This document shows, in pieces, positions 36,588-46,564 of a DNA stretch of 64,000 nucleotides. Position 1 is the stretch's first letter; each line of letters starts with the position of its first letter. This stretch comes from Desmodesmus armatus (Eukaryota > Chlorophyta > Chlorophyceae > Sphaeropleales > Scenedesmaceae), in the NCBI GenBank assembly GCA_007449985.2, contig VIIQ02000145.1, forward strand, positions 62,001 through 126,000. Reading direction: 5' to 3'. Below the pieces are notes generated by a model. It was not told where the DNA came from. It searched no databases and saw nothing but the letters and a program-made list of their open reading frames with translations. Made by a program: the position numbers and the translations under genes.

Positions 36588-38321
36588 TCACTGTGTCACG
36601 TAGGGAGCCAGCCTTGTGGTTGCCACTGGCCAGGTCTTCCCATCTCCTTCCTTCACGATTGCCCTGGTTTTGCCGTCCAGGTATCTGACTAGCTCGTAGG
36701 GACCTTCCACTGACTTTCCCAGGTGAAGCTTGCTGCGCGCAGCACACTTCAGCAGGACCAGAGAGCCCTCGGGCATGAGAGCAGCTGGGTCCTGTAGGTG
36801 ATGTCGTTTAAGGAAGTCCCGTTTTTGTTTGCCTTGGGCACGCTGAGTGTTGCTGCGCAGCTTGGCCATGACTCCTGCTTGCTTGTCCGCCAACTGCTGT
36901 AGGTGCCGTGTGGTGCCTTCATCCACCTCACCTTCCTCCAATTCATTGTCACCTGGGCTGGCGGCTGCAGCGGCGGCAGCAGCAGCATTGGCCGAAGCTG
37001 GAGTGGTTGCAGGGGGAAAGACTGCTTGGGTGAGCAGGTTGGCTTCTGCTGCCAGGCTGGATGTCTGATTGGGGGGTAAAACATCAGCCAAGTGGCGGCG
37101 GTCTGCGGGGAGTACAGGGTGGCGCCCTGTCAGCACATAGTGGGGGGAGAATCCTGTTGTGGAGTGCTTGGCGCTGCGTAGTCCCAAGAGTACCATGGGC
37201 AGCTTTTCATCCCATGTGAGGGGGCTTTGGCCCACAGCTTTTTGCAGGCCGTGGAGTGTGGCCTTCACCACAGCTTCGGCCTGCCCATTGCTCTGGGGCG
37301 AGTAGGCTGCAGACTGGTTGTGGGCCACACGCAGGGAGTGTAGGAGGTCTTTAAAATCCTTTTGGAACTCTTTGCCTTGATCTGTGCAGCAGAGAGTGGG
37401 AACTCCATGACGCGCCACTATGTCTTCCAGGAAGAAGGACGCCATTGCGGCTGACGTGAGTTGAGGGACAGCACGGGCCTCTACCCACTTGCTGCAGGCG
37501 TCCACTGCCACCAGGATGAACCGGTTGTTGCGACTGGTGGGAGGGTAGGGTCCCATGGTATCCATAGCCACACGGTCCCAGATTGTGCTCTGGGGTAGGG
37601 GACGTAGCTCAGGTTGCTGTTTAAACAGCACCTTGGTGCGCAGGCAGTCTGTGCACTGCTGTATGCGTTGCTTTGCATGTGCAAAGACCCCCTTCCAGTA
37701 GTAGCGTGCCAGGACGGCACTGCACAGCTTGCTGATCCCGAGGTGGCCTAGGTCTACATGCATCTGATCGATCAATGAGTCCCGCTGCTCTGGGCGCGGG
37801 ACTTCGCGGTCTTGGGGGTACCGGGGTGTAGCCTTTTTGTACAGCCGTTGGTGTTTGTGGTCCCAGTAGAAGGCATCTGCGCGCTTGTTGATGCGCTTCA
37901 TAGACCTTTTCAGGTCTGCAGAGTTGTCTGGTAGTTGCTCCACATCAATGTGGCCTTTCTGCAGGAGGGCGAGGGTTGCCCCATCATCCCAAATCTCATG
38001 CAGAACCTGAGTGGCTTCCTCAGACTCATTGTCCTCTTCCTCTTCTGCTTCTGCCGCTGTCTGCCACAGGTCAGGTAGCATGTCCTGGCTGGGCACAGCT
38101 GGTTCAGTGGAGCAGTCGGATGCCGGGTCACTGTGGAAGCTTGTGCTTGGCGTGGGCACAGGGCTGGGCAGCGCGCGCGCCCTGCCTTTGGTGGCCTTGC
38201 CCAGGATTGTGGTCTCAGGTGGGTGTGTCGGCCGGTGAGACTGAGGGGAACAGATGCAGCGGGTGGTGAGTTGAGTCCCTGGCTGCTGCCGCTGTATGAG
38301 CAGCAGCTGGGGCAGAGCCAC
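36588..38321 (-). CDS. Retrotransposon integrase
   Basis: The 577-codon frame carries, after an acidic and Pro-rich linker, the integrase zinc-binding module (HVDLGHLG with CTDCLRTK, an HHCC pattern), then the catalytic core with D in VAMDTMGPYPP, D in CCTDQGKEF and E in NGQAEAVVKATL, with D-E spacing usual for retroviral-type integrases. A C-terminal beta-rich segment (GSLVLLKCAARSKLHLGK, then GPYELVRYLDGKTRAIV) follows. A poly-Ala run interrupts the linker after the core. No chromodomain is obvious. It inserts the cDNA copy into the genome. The upstream PHD frame overlaps it at 37910-38321, joined by a frame change near 38230. Confidence 0.9.
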   Translation of the reverse strand: MALPQLLLIQRQQPGTQLTTRCICSPQSHRPTHPPETTILGKATKGRARALPSPVPTPSTSFHSDPASDCSTEPAVPSQDMLPDLWQTAAEAEEEEDNESEEATQVLHEIWDDGATLALLQKGHIDVEQLPDNSADLKRSMKRINKRADAFYWDHKHQRLYKKATPRYPQDREVPRPEQRDSLIDQMHVDLGHLGISKLCSAVLARYYWKGVFAHAKQRIQQCTDCLRTKVLFKQQPELRPLPQSTIWDRVAMDTMGPYPPTSRNNRFILVAVDACSKWVEARAVPQLTSAAMASFFLEDIVARHGVPTLCCTDQGKEFQKDFKDLLHSLRVAHNQSAAYSPQSNGQAEAVVKATLHGLQKAVGQSPLTWDEKLPMVLLGLRSAKHSTTGFSPHYVLTGRHPVLPADRRHLADVLPPNQTSSLAAEANLLTQAVFPPATTPASANAAAAAAAAASPGDNELEEGEVDEGTTRHLQQLADKQAGVMAKLRSNTQRAQGKQKRDFLKRHHLQDPAALMPEGSLVLLKCAARSKLHLGKSVEGPYELVRYLDGKTRAIVKEGDGKTWPVATTRLAPYVTQ

Positions 38322-38974
38322 GTCTCGGTGGGAGGCAACTCATCCATCCCCATGCAGTAGGAGTGGTACGCCCCATCACACTTGTCGCACAACAGCATAT
38401 TGTCCCAATCATGGGGGCTGCCGCACACGAGGCAGCAGACCTCTGAGGGGACTTCATGCTGGCCGGTTACAGCTTGGCGCTGTTGTTGCACCCATGAATG
38501 TATCTGTGTCACAGCTTTTTTGGCGCTTTTGCGCTGAGGGCGCTGCTCTGTGTCTTGTAACACGTTAATCTCATCCATTGGTGGGTTGCATCGCTGCAGC
38601 CCTTCATTGTTGTGAGGGATGCTTCCCACCAGGCGTAGCCTGCCTTGGCCTTCTGAGGGTGTGTATTCTTCAGCCGAAGGAGGTACAGCAGAGTGCACCA
38701 GGGTATTAGGCAGGTGGGAGTGCAGGCTGATGCCGCATGGCAGCATGGGTCGCAGCCGCACCAGACGCACCCAACCATCAAGGGTGTAGCCTTCATTCCT
38801 GAAGGACTCCAGCCAGGGAAATTGGGCGGCATCATCTTCCCAATAGTTGCAGGGCCCTTCCAGCCGTGCGCGTTCTCTCAAGGCGGCATACTTGTTGGTG
38901 TCTACGTACACCACCTCAGTGCCGTCAGGGCTTACGCACACCACCTTGATCGCAGCTCCTGCCTTTTTAGGCAC
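37910..38974 (-). CDS. PHD-finger segment of the retrotransposon Pol
   Basis: The frame opens with MPKKAGAAIKVVCVSPDG. After about 180 residues it contains a PHD finger: CCLVCGSPHDWDNMLLCDKC, then GAYHSYCMGMDELPP, then WLCPSCC, giving the C4HC3 zinc ligands. PHD fingers bind histone H3 tails, so the likely role is guiding integration to certain chromatin. Sense continues into the integrase frame after a shift near 38230; the rest of this frame is a shadow. In Chlamydomonas REM1 a PHD finger lies in a separate reverse-oriented ORF (from memory). Here it is on the same strand, between RNase H/kinase and integrase. Confidence 0.75.
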   Translation of the reverse strand: MPKKAGAAIKVVCVSPDGTEVVYVDTNKYAALRERARLEGPCNYWEDDAAQFPWLESFRNEGYTLDGWVRLVRLRPMLPCGISLHSHLPNTLVHSAVPPSAEEYTPSEGQGRLRLVGSIPHNNEGLQRCNPPMDEINVLQDTEQRPQRKSAKKAVTQIHSWVQQQRQAVTGQHEVPSEVCCLVCGSPHDWDNMLLCDKCDGAYHSYCMGMDELPPTETWLCPSCCSYSGSSQGLNSPPAASVPLSLTGRHTHLRPQSWARPPKAGRARCPALCPRQAQASTVTRHPTAPLNQLCPARTCYLTCGRQRQKQKRKRTMSLRKPLRFCMRFGMMGQPSPSCRKATLMWSNYQTTLQT

Positions 38975-39493
38975 TGCTGCAATCTGGATGTTGGCGTTTG
39001 GCCCGTTGAGAGCCAGGGTCCCATCTCAGCGTACAGCTGTAATGCCCTGAAGTTGCTAATGCGGTCACTCGCATCGGGTGTAGAACGGTACCTTCGCTGA
39101 TACTCGGCGCAGAACTGGGATGAGTAGCAGAATGTGCCGGTCCATTCTGAAACATCACCAGCACTTCATAGTCCATGTCATACAGTAGGTTGATAGGAGT
39201 GGACTCAAAGGCGTAAGGCTCGTAAGTAGGCACCACAGCATCTGGTTGCGCGTCCCCAAGGGGGTGGCCACAACCTCAGGCTGTGGGGGTGCCTCTTCAA
39301 TGGTCAGCAGCTGCTCGGGGAACAATCGTAGCAGGTAAGGATCGCATGTGGTCAGTTGTTGGTCGGGAAGCAAGCGTGCCAAGGCAGGGAAACTTTGCAC
39401 CTTGAAAGGGGGTGCGTCGACGCGCCGGGGCTGTGGGAAGTGGCCTGTGGGGTAGTTGCTGGAACATCCCCTGACAGGAGTTCCACCGCGCAT
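38967..39493 (-). CDS. Pol linker between kinase domain and PHD segment
   Basis: Two successive frames (39493-39155 and 39236-38967) give a plausible continuous protein stretch (PFKVQSFPALARLLPDQQL, then YEPYAFESTPINLLYDMDYE). It continues in yet another frame with YQRRYRSTPDASDRISNF. No domain is recognised. The repeated frame changes in about 500 bp show either decay or sequence error. Confidence 0.4.
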
Positions 39494-40760
39494 TTGACGG
39501 CCGCGGCCACTGCTTCCTTGGGCTGAGTGGCGTCTATGGTGATGACTGGGCCTGGAAACGCCGTAATCTCCTGCTCGTACTGTTGATGCAGGCGCTTGAC
39601 GTAGTCCAAGTGGATCATGTTTTCCCCAGCTCGCTGGCGCCTTTGGATGCGCTGCAGACAGGCTTCAGGATCAGCCCTGAGGTAAATGATGGCGGTAGGT
39701 AGGGCATTGTCTAAATTGTAGTACATGTGGTGGGCTGTTTGTGTCACCACTTGCGCCAGGCTGGCGGGGAGTGCCTGTACGGGCAGAAAAACTGACAGGG
39801 AGCTCCAGGTTGACCGCTCTGTCAGCACTGTTGGTGCATTCAAAGGCGACGGTACCCGCAGCGCGTAAGCATTGAGGACAGCAATCTGCAGGAGGGCTGC
39901 AATGCTGTGCCTCTCCATGCTTTTTGGGGTGCAGCATAGAGGGGCCCAAGCAGGTGGTGCCATTCGTGCACTGGTTCCGGGATGATGGTGAGATCGCCCC
40001 AGCCTGCATTGGTTGCCTGCTGCTCCTGTAACGCCTCCATCACTGTGGACTTGCCACATCCGATGTTACCTTCAAGGCAGATCCTGACTGCTGTCCTCAT
40101 TGCCCTTTCGACGCTGTCACTGTACACAGGGTGTGACGTGGCAGAGCCGAGGTCGGCCGTGTCGCCTTCGGGGGCAGCGGCCATCTGGGGCGTGGCGGGA
40201 GGTATTGCAGAGGCCTCTTCTGCCGTCAGTATCTCCTCAGGTGAGCCCTGTGGTGCGGCGAATGCCGCGTCCGCCGGCTGGTCAGGGTCCTCGTAGCTGG
40301 CGTAGCGTGTGAGGGCATCTGGGGCGCTGTGCAGGGTGCCCTTGCGGTACTTGATCTCAAAGGGCAGGAACTCCTGCAGCCTCAGGCTCCAACGGGCCAG
40401 CTTGCCCTGCAGTTGTGGTGAGGTCATGAGCCAGCGCAGCGCTATGCAGTCTGTGTAGACGCAGAAAGGCGAGCCCAAGAGGAAGTCGGCCCAGTGGTCG
40501 CAAACGGCATTTACCACGGCGTAGCACTCCAGCTGGGAAATAGGCCAGTTGCGCTGTGTAGGTGTGAGTTTTTTGCTATGGTATGCAACGACGTGCTCAC
40601 GCCCTGTCTCGTCCTGTTGTGCCAGGATGGCGCCCACGGCTTGGCTGGAGGCATCCGTGTGTACAATGAAGGGGCGATTGAGGTCAGGCCGCCGCAGAAT
40701 AGGGTAAGTGACAAGCCTTTCCTTCAGGGTGTTGAAGGCCAGTTGCTGCTCTGGCCCCAA
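39352..40760 (-). CDS. RNase H fused to a deoxynucleoside kinase domain
   Basis: The frame from 40760 opens with RNase H: D in FIVHTDASSQAVGA, E in QLECYAVV, D in VYTDCIALRWL, D in SAPDALTRYA. After a linker of about 70 residues the same open frame enters a kinase: P-loop LEGNIGCGKSTVMEAL (about 40032-40080), then IPEPVHEWHHLLG (EPV..W). A one-base break in a C4A5 run near 39930 moves the sense to frame 40059-39352, with TERSTWSSLSVF (ERS motif), IIYLRADPEACLQRIQRRQR (LID arginines) and YVKRLHQQYEQ. This is the full motif order of dCK/dGK/TK2-type deoxynucleoside kinases in about 200 residues. These enzymes phosphorylate deoxynucleosides with ATP. Inferred role: raising local dNTP for reverse transcription. 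Confidence 0.85.
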
Positions 40761-42321
40761 CTGAACCTCACTGTTTTTGCCAGCAGCCGGGTTAATGGCT
40801 CTGCGATTTTAGCATAGTCCTGCACAAAACGGCGGTAGTAGCCTGTGAGGCCGAGGAAGGATGCCACCGCCTTGGTGTTTTGGGGGTCCCTGCGGTGGGC
40901 GATAGCTTCCACCAGGCGGGGGTCTGGGCTTAGGCCGTTCTCATCCACCACAAACCCCAAGAATGTGACGTGCGCCTTGAAGAACTGGCACTTTACGGGG
41001 TTTAGCTTCAGGTTGGCCTCCCTCAGCCTGCTGAACACCTGGTTTAGGTGCTGCTTGTGGGCCTCGAAATCTTGAGAGAATGTAATTGTGTCATCAAAGA
41101 AAACAAAGGCGATTTTCCCAATAAGGCCTTCCAGCACCTTCATCATGATGCGCATGAAGGTGGCAGGGCCTCCTGTGACACCAAACGGCATCCGCAGATA
41201 CTCATACAGCTGGTTCCAGGGCACCACAAAGGCGCTGCGCTGGACCGCACTTGAGGTGGTGGCGTCATTGACGTCACTTGGGCACCCTCAAGCTTGATCT
41301 GCAGGTAGCCACTGAACAGATCCAGCACAGACCAGTACTTGGCTGGCCCAATATTATGTAGTATGTCGTCGATCCTGGGGATAGGGAATGCGTCCTTGCG
41401 TGTCACAGCATTCAGAGCCCGATAGTCCACTACTTCACGGGTCTCATCCCCCTTTTTGGGGACCAGGTGCATGGGTGAGCTCCATGCTGACTCAGAGGGC
41501 CGTATGATTTTGTGCTCCAGTAGCTTGTTGACATGCTCTTTCAGTTGCTCATACTTCTTGTATGGCATTCGGTAGTATGATTTTTTGATGGGTTCGGCAT
41601 CGCCTGTGTCAATGGAGTGACAGCCCACATTGCACACACCCAACTCGCTGGGGTGGAAGCAGAAGCAATCGCGGTTGTCATTCAGCAGCTGTAAGGCTTC
41701 CTGGTACTGCTCTTGGGTCAGGTGGGAGCTATCAATCAAGCTGGCCAGGGTGATGTCCCTGTTGTCAGCTAAGGCATCATCATCAGGGAAAGCATCATCC
41801 CTGTCAGGGGGGCACAAGCCTGGGGTGGGGCTTGGGCACTCCTGGTGCACAGATAATTGGGCCAGGCTCACTCGAGTTGGCCTAGTGAGAGGGGTTGGGA
41901 AGGGCAGGTAGCCTTCCACTTCGTCGCTCTCGGGGTAATCTTCATTGTCTGAGTCTGACGCCAGGTCGGGCAGGTCAGTGGGGTAATCGCTCTCAGACCC
42001 CAGATGACTGGGTGGTTCCCAGGTAGTGGTGGGACTTGTATCTGTGGGGCTGTAACTGGGGTGCTCAGGTGGGAGCTCCCGGAAGAAGTTGATCTGTTCC
42101 ATGAACCGCTCAAACTGTAGTGCCGGCATGGGTAGTAGCTCTTCTGGGTCGGACAGCATCCTTGCCTCCTGACGCAACTCTGCAATTTCGCGCTGCAGGA
42201 TGGCCAGGAGTGCGGGTGGATGCGTCTCAAGGGAGAAGCCGAGCCAGCAGGTGCCGCTGTGGCAGCAGCTGGGGCAGCTGAGGGTGCGGCGTGGTCGGTA
42301 GTGGCCAAGCTTGGGGAGCAA
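40724..42321 (-). CDS. Retrotransposon reverse transcriptase
   Basis: Frame 42321-41143 carries the RT fingers and palm (HKIIRPSESAWSSPMHLVPK, VVDYRALNAVTRKDAFPIPR, then VLDLFSGYLQIKLE with the first catalytic Asp). The sense shifts near 41250 to frame 41227-40724: LYEYLRMPFGVTGGPATFMR, the catalytic FFDDTITFS (the usual YxDD replaced by FFDD), then FLGFVVDENGLSPDP and FLGLTGYYRRFVQDYAKI of the connection. Another shift next to a T5 run near 40775 leads into RNase H. Upstream of the palm the frame is an acidic, Pro-rich linker. The domain content is typical Ty3/gypsy. The two frame breaks make this copy non-coding as written. Confidence 0.9.
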
Positions 42322-43872
42322 TTGTGCCCACTGTTGGTGCAGGCGTCTGCACGCTGGACCTGTCAGGTACGTCTGTGCTCTCAGGGTTTAGGGCACAAGA
42401 CAGCAGTGCTGGCAGGTTTGCCACTGTGAATGTTGCCAGCTGGGCCTCTGCATCGTTGAGACGCTCGGCCATGCTGTCCTGCATGCTCCGGGTGTCTTCG
42501 ATATCCAGGGTGAGCTCGAAGCGCATGAGGTCCAGCTCAACCATCAGGTGTGCCGCCTCAGGGTCAAGGTGGCTGTAGCCTTTGCTGTACCAGTTGATCA
42601 GCTCACTGCGCTCTGCAGCACTGAGGGGGCCCATAGGTTGTGGGCTTGTGGTGGCCGCCAGGGGTCCAGCCTTGTTGTCACACACCACCTGAGAGGGTGA
42701 GGGGTGTGTTGTTGCTGCCACTGTCCCCAGGGTGTCCGTGTCAGAGTCCTCATCCAGGTTGGGGTCCCACATCCCTGAGAGGCTCTCACTGTCCTCCAAG
42801 CTCTCGTCGTCTGGAGCCTGGGCAGTGGCGGCAGTGCAGCTGGCTTGGGACACAGGTGGGGAAGTGGTTACATCCCACATGCCGTAGGCTGTGTCAGTCG
42901 GCCCAGCAGGGGAGGCGGGAGCAGCAGAAGGTGTTGCTGCCTCCAGGGTGTAGCAGGCTGAGTCCTCAGGGGCTGTCAAGCAGATGTCCACCTCCTGAGC
43001 CAGAGAAGGGTCCACCTGAATGACCATCTTGCCCCTGTTGTAGTCGATCACTGCGCGTGCCCTGTGCAGAACGTCGTTACCTATGAGCATGTCATAGTTG
43101 AGGGCGGTGGTGACTGTGGGGCTGATAAGGGTGCTGAAGTCTCCCAAGGACAGCACCAGGTTGGGCACTCTGCCCTTGCCTGCAGTGATGCGGCCGTCCG
43201 CATTCAGATAATTGATGGTGGTGGGGTCGATCAGAGAGTCCAGGTTGAGCCTGCGCAGGCAGTCCAGTGTGATGGCACTGGTTGTGGCACCTGTGTCCAC
43301 CACATTGTCAACCTCCTTGCCGTTCACCTCTGCTGTCACCTTGCAGGTTGTTATCTTGGGCAGGGACCGTACTGGCTGGCGGGCGTACAGCCGCTGGGTG
43401 TTGTGGTATGCAGACCGAAGAGGTGAGACCGAGAGGTGCAGCGCCTGTGCTGGGGGTTGGGGGTGACGCACCATCCCTCGCAGCATAGTAGTGACACGAC
43501 GGGCCATGTCATGCCCACGGTTGATCAGGGTCTGCTCTCCAGCCAGGTGACCTGCCAGGGTGGTCAGCACTGCCTGGGGGGGTAGGGTAGCTTCTTGAAT
43601 GCCGTCGAACTTCATGCTGCGGCAGATATCTGCAGCCATGCGCTTGGCCTTCTCGTCGACCAGTTGGGCAGCATCTGGCAGCCCGCTGGGGCGCATGGGT
43701 GGCCTTGCGCCAGCAGCAGCAGCAGCAGCAGGGGCACCCTGGTTGGCAGGGGGGTAGGGTGCTGCTGTGTAGGCTTGGCGCTGACGCGGGATGCGCCTGG
43801 CGCTCTCTTTAGCTGCCTCGGCCCTTTCCTGCAGAGGGGAAGGAACTGGGAGCCTGGCAGCGCCGGGGGGAG
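42227..43872 (-). CDS. Retrotransposon aspartic protease region
   Basis: The frame ending at 42227 contains the retropepsin-like motif VVDTGATTSAITLDCL (catalytic DTGA) and, about 60-70 residues later, YDMLIGNDVLHRARAVIDY (the ILG-like second motif and hydrophobic strand). It is followed by a long acidic, Pro/Thr-rich linker. Upstream in the same frame (43872-43697) lies an Ala/Pro-rich region that probably joins Gag. Cleaves the polyprotein. A frame change separates it from both Gag and RT. Confidence 0.8.
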
Positions 43873-44931
43873 TCAGTGCTGTGCGCTTAGCGGGGTACGG
43901 GTGTACTGTGGCTCAGCGTCAGCAGACCTCTTTACAAAGAGGGAGGTGAGTAGCTCGTGATCCAAATCATCCTCATCTTCTGAGGGGGGCAGGTCTGGGG
44001 TCTCTGTGCTGTCCACAGGAGACATGAAATTGATCTGTGTTGAACCTGGTTGCTGCTCTCTTTCCCTTTTCAGGGCAAAGCGCAGGGTGCGGATCTCCCT
44101 GTCCTTATCTTGCATCTGGTGGTGCACATTGAGCTCGAGCCGCTTGAACTTCTGGTTCAGCTCGTCCATAGCAGCCTCAGCTGGTGCAGCAGCAGGTGCA
44201 GGTGAGGGGATGTTTGCTTTGAAGGGCGGCTTATAGTCGGCTCTGGGTGCCACAGCATGGCCACGGTTAGTGTTTTCCCTCAGGGGTGGTGCCCTGTGAG
44301 GAGGGCCGCTGCGCCCCTGCTCTCTTAGCTTGAAGTCAGGGCGTCTGGGGGGGCCTGTGAAAGTGCGGGGGCGAGAGAAGGACCGGGGCTCTGGGTTGGG
44401 GTCACCAGGGTCCGTGTTCTCATCAGCACCGTGCAGCAGACCCAGCCAGAAGTTGCAGAAGGTGACAATCCCTTCGATGCTGTGCAGACGTTGGCGGGCC
44501 ACCTCAAGCTTGAGATCTGGTTGCAGCCTCTGTATGAAGTTGTAAACCAAGGCCTCGTCCTCAGCGCGACCTGCCTTGTCTGCATTTTGCAGGTACCTGT
44601 CAGCAAAATCTTTGACAGACTCGTGGGGGCGTTGCCAGCAGCACTCGAGGCGGGCAATGGCAGACTCTTTGGTCTCACCATAGCGAGACTCGAGTTGCTG
44701 TTGGAAGGCGGGCCAGGTGTTGAACTGGCGGGCCTGAGCCCAGCTCCAGGCAGGACCTGTCAGCCGTACCCGTGCAATCTTGAGACAGAGGTCGTCTGTC
44801 CAGTTATACAGGTCAGCAATGGCTTGGATGGAGTTCAGCCATGCGTCTGGGTCCTTCCTGCCGTCGTAGGGAGCGATGGCATTCAGGGCTTGCAGAGGCG
44901 GCATAGCCGGAGCGTGATTGTGGCCCTCCAT
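43873..44931 (-). CDS. Retrotransposon Gag
   Basis: 352 codons from ATG at 44931. The N-terminal half fits the retrotransposon Gag (capsid-like) domain: YDGRKDPDAWLNSIQAIADL, then RLTGPAWSWAQA, FQQQLESRYGE and VKDFADRYLQNADKAG. A basic, Arg/Pro-rich region follows, then a predicted coiled coil (MDELNQKFKRLELNVHHQM) and an acidic tail (PPSEDEDDLDHE). There is no CCHC zinc knuckle. RNA packaging may use the basic region. It follows the leader after the primer-binding site. Confidence 0.85.
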   Translation of the reverse strand: MEGHNHAPAMPPLQALNAIAPYDGRKDPDAWLNSIQAIADLYNWTDDLCLKIARVRLTGPAWSWAQARQFNTWPAFQQQLESRYGETKESAIARLECCWQRPHESVKDFADRYLQNADKAGRAEDEALVYNFIQRLQPDLKLEVARQRLHSIEGIVTFCNFWLGLLHGADENTDPGDPNPEPRSFSRPRTFTGPPRRPDFKLREQGRSGPPHRAPPLRENTNRGHAVAPRADYKPPFKANIPSPAPAAAPAEAAMDELNQKFKRLELNVHHQMQDKDREIRTLRFALKREREQQPGSTQINFMSPVDSTETPDLPPSEDEDDLDHELLTSLFVKRSADAEPQYTRTPLSAQH

Positions 44932-45159
44932 TTAATGGAGAGTTGTCAGAGTAGGTGGGGTAGTAGGCAGCAGGGTAGCAGTAGGCGGAGTAGTGGGCAG
45001 CAGAGTAGCAGTAGGCGGAGTAGCAGTAGGCAGAGTAGTAGGCAGTGGAAGCGTAGTGTACGGGTTGCTCAGCCCAAGGCACAGGCGGAGCTTGTCTTGG
45101 CTCTCTTGTCTTTCTTGTCTTTCTTGTCTTTCTTGTCTCGTCCTGTCTCTCCGCTACCA
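44932..45159 (-). other. Retrotransposon leader with short repeats
   Basis: Between the 5' LTR and gag. It contains a string of GTAGGCRGAGTAG-like repeats (44950-45045) and a TTTCTTGTC repeat (45107-45137). No gene. Confidence 0.6.
45142..45159 (-). promoter_or_regulatory. Primer-binding site
   Basis: Read on the element strand, TGGTAGCGGAGAGACAGG follows directly after the 5' LTR end (GTTCGC). The TGG start and TGGTAGC.GAG pattern would pair with the 3' end of an initiator-Met-like tRNA (..CUACCA). The match to the algal tRNA is not verified. Confidence 0.6.
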
Positions 45160-46292
45160 GCGAACGGACGGGGGCGGGGCTACGCGGGGTGCACAGCCAC
45201 ACAGCGAGTGGCAGGCAGGCAGGGCAGTGGCAGAGAGGGGGAGGGGTGCTATGCTGCTGTCAGCAGCACTAGCAGTTGGCTGTGTGTTAGGCTGGCACAG
45301 GAGTTCACTCCCTTACCCTGGTCCTTTACAGGGGCTTGATGTGTTTTGCTTTGTTTGTTTTGAGTGTATGTGTGTGTACGATTACTGTGTGACAGGTGGT
45401 GCGAGTCAGGTGACTTTGTGACAGGCGGTACGTGTACAGCCAGCAGGACTTTCAGGCAGTGGCAAGGCAAGGATCGAGATCAGAAGGTCAAAGCTTGATA
45501 GCTTTGTGGAATCAAAAGCTTTGGGGCGCGGGTTACAAGGGGGCAACTCTCTTGGGAGTTACTGGTTGAGCTCTGCTGTTGGAGGCAGGTATGCTGTTTT
45601 GGCAGGGAGGGCCCCCACCTTATATAGCCGGTGGCAGCTTCCACCCAGCTACCTGGGCAGCTTCATCCAGCTACCAACTCAACAAAGCTGCTCAAATGTT
45701 GCAGCAAACAACCGCATGAAAGCACTTATGCCTCATGCGCGGCCTCAGCGGCCTGGAGGGGCGGGGCCAGCAAATGTGCCCTCATTTCTCCAATTTGCGC
45801 ACCTGAGAAAACAACATAAAAGCAACCGCTCCATCATAACAGCTTAGTCAGGGACACCACGGGTCCCTATCATGTCCCATCAGAAAAGATCACCTCCTGG
45901 CCGCGAAAAACCCCTCGAAACATGTTCCAAAGCACGTGTGACACCAAGGGTGGCCAACGCTCTTCCTGCAAGGCCATCGTTTCTGCAAACAGGGCACGAT
46001 GAACACAGCTTTTTGCTCGTATGGCACCGCTGACACTCCCTGGAAGCTGTTGTGCTTGGAACGAACATAAAACACAAGTGCAAGGTGCTTCGCACCTGCA
46101 CGTGGGCTGCCAGCTTCGTCGCTGCTGCATACCCACAACAAGCACTGTACATGGCTGTGTGCTGCTTCTCAAACAGTCTGACCATAGCTCAAGAACTGCC
46201 CAGCTGTGCGTAGTGACCAGCTGTAAGACTCACAACAGCCCAGAGAAGGGAGCAGCAGCAAGAGGGCGCGGTGGAGTGTGAACCACTTTCCC
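45160..46292 (-). repeat. 5' LTR, first part (interrupted)
   Basis: Matches 32482-33615 except for one indel and one substitution near 45758-45765. The LTR is cut here by a DNA transposon and resumes at 52047. Confidence 0.9.
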
Positions 46293-46564
46293 CGCAGAGG
46301 GGGTCAGGCAGAGGGGGTCAGTCAGTGGGTATGGGGCAATTCAGGGTCTGAATTGCCAGCAGTCATACGACGCCTGCGTCAGCTGCGCGTGCTTTGTTTG
46401 TGTTTGTTTGATGATACAAAGCACGTTTGGACTCCCGTGCGGCCTGTATTGCGACAGCACTCGTCCCAACCAGCATCAGTTAACTGCCCTGAATTAACTT
46501 CGTGCTCACGTCGCCGGTATGCCTGTGAAGTGATGTAGTGACATCTCGTGTACCATAAAAAAGA

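Noticed and set aside
39925..39940. Programmed -1 frameshift at the C4A5 run in the kinase domain
   Set aside because: The zero frame does not match a canonical X XXY YYZ site, and similar breaks occur beside runs in unrelated genes; an indel is more likely.
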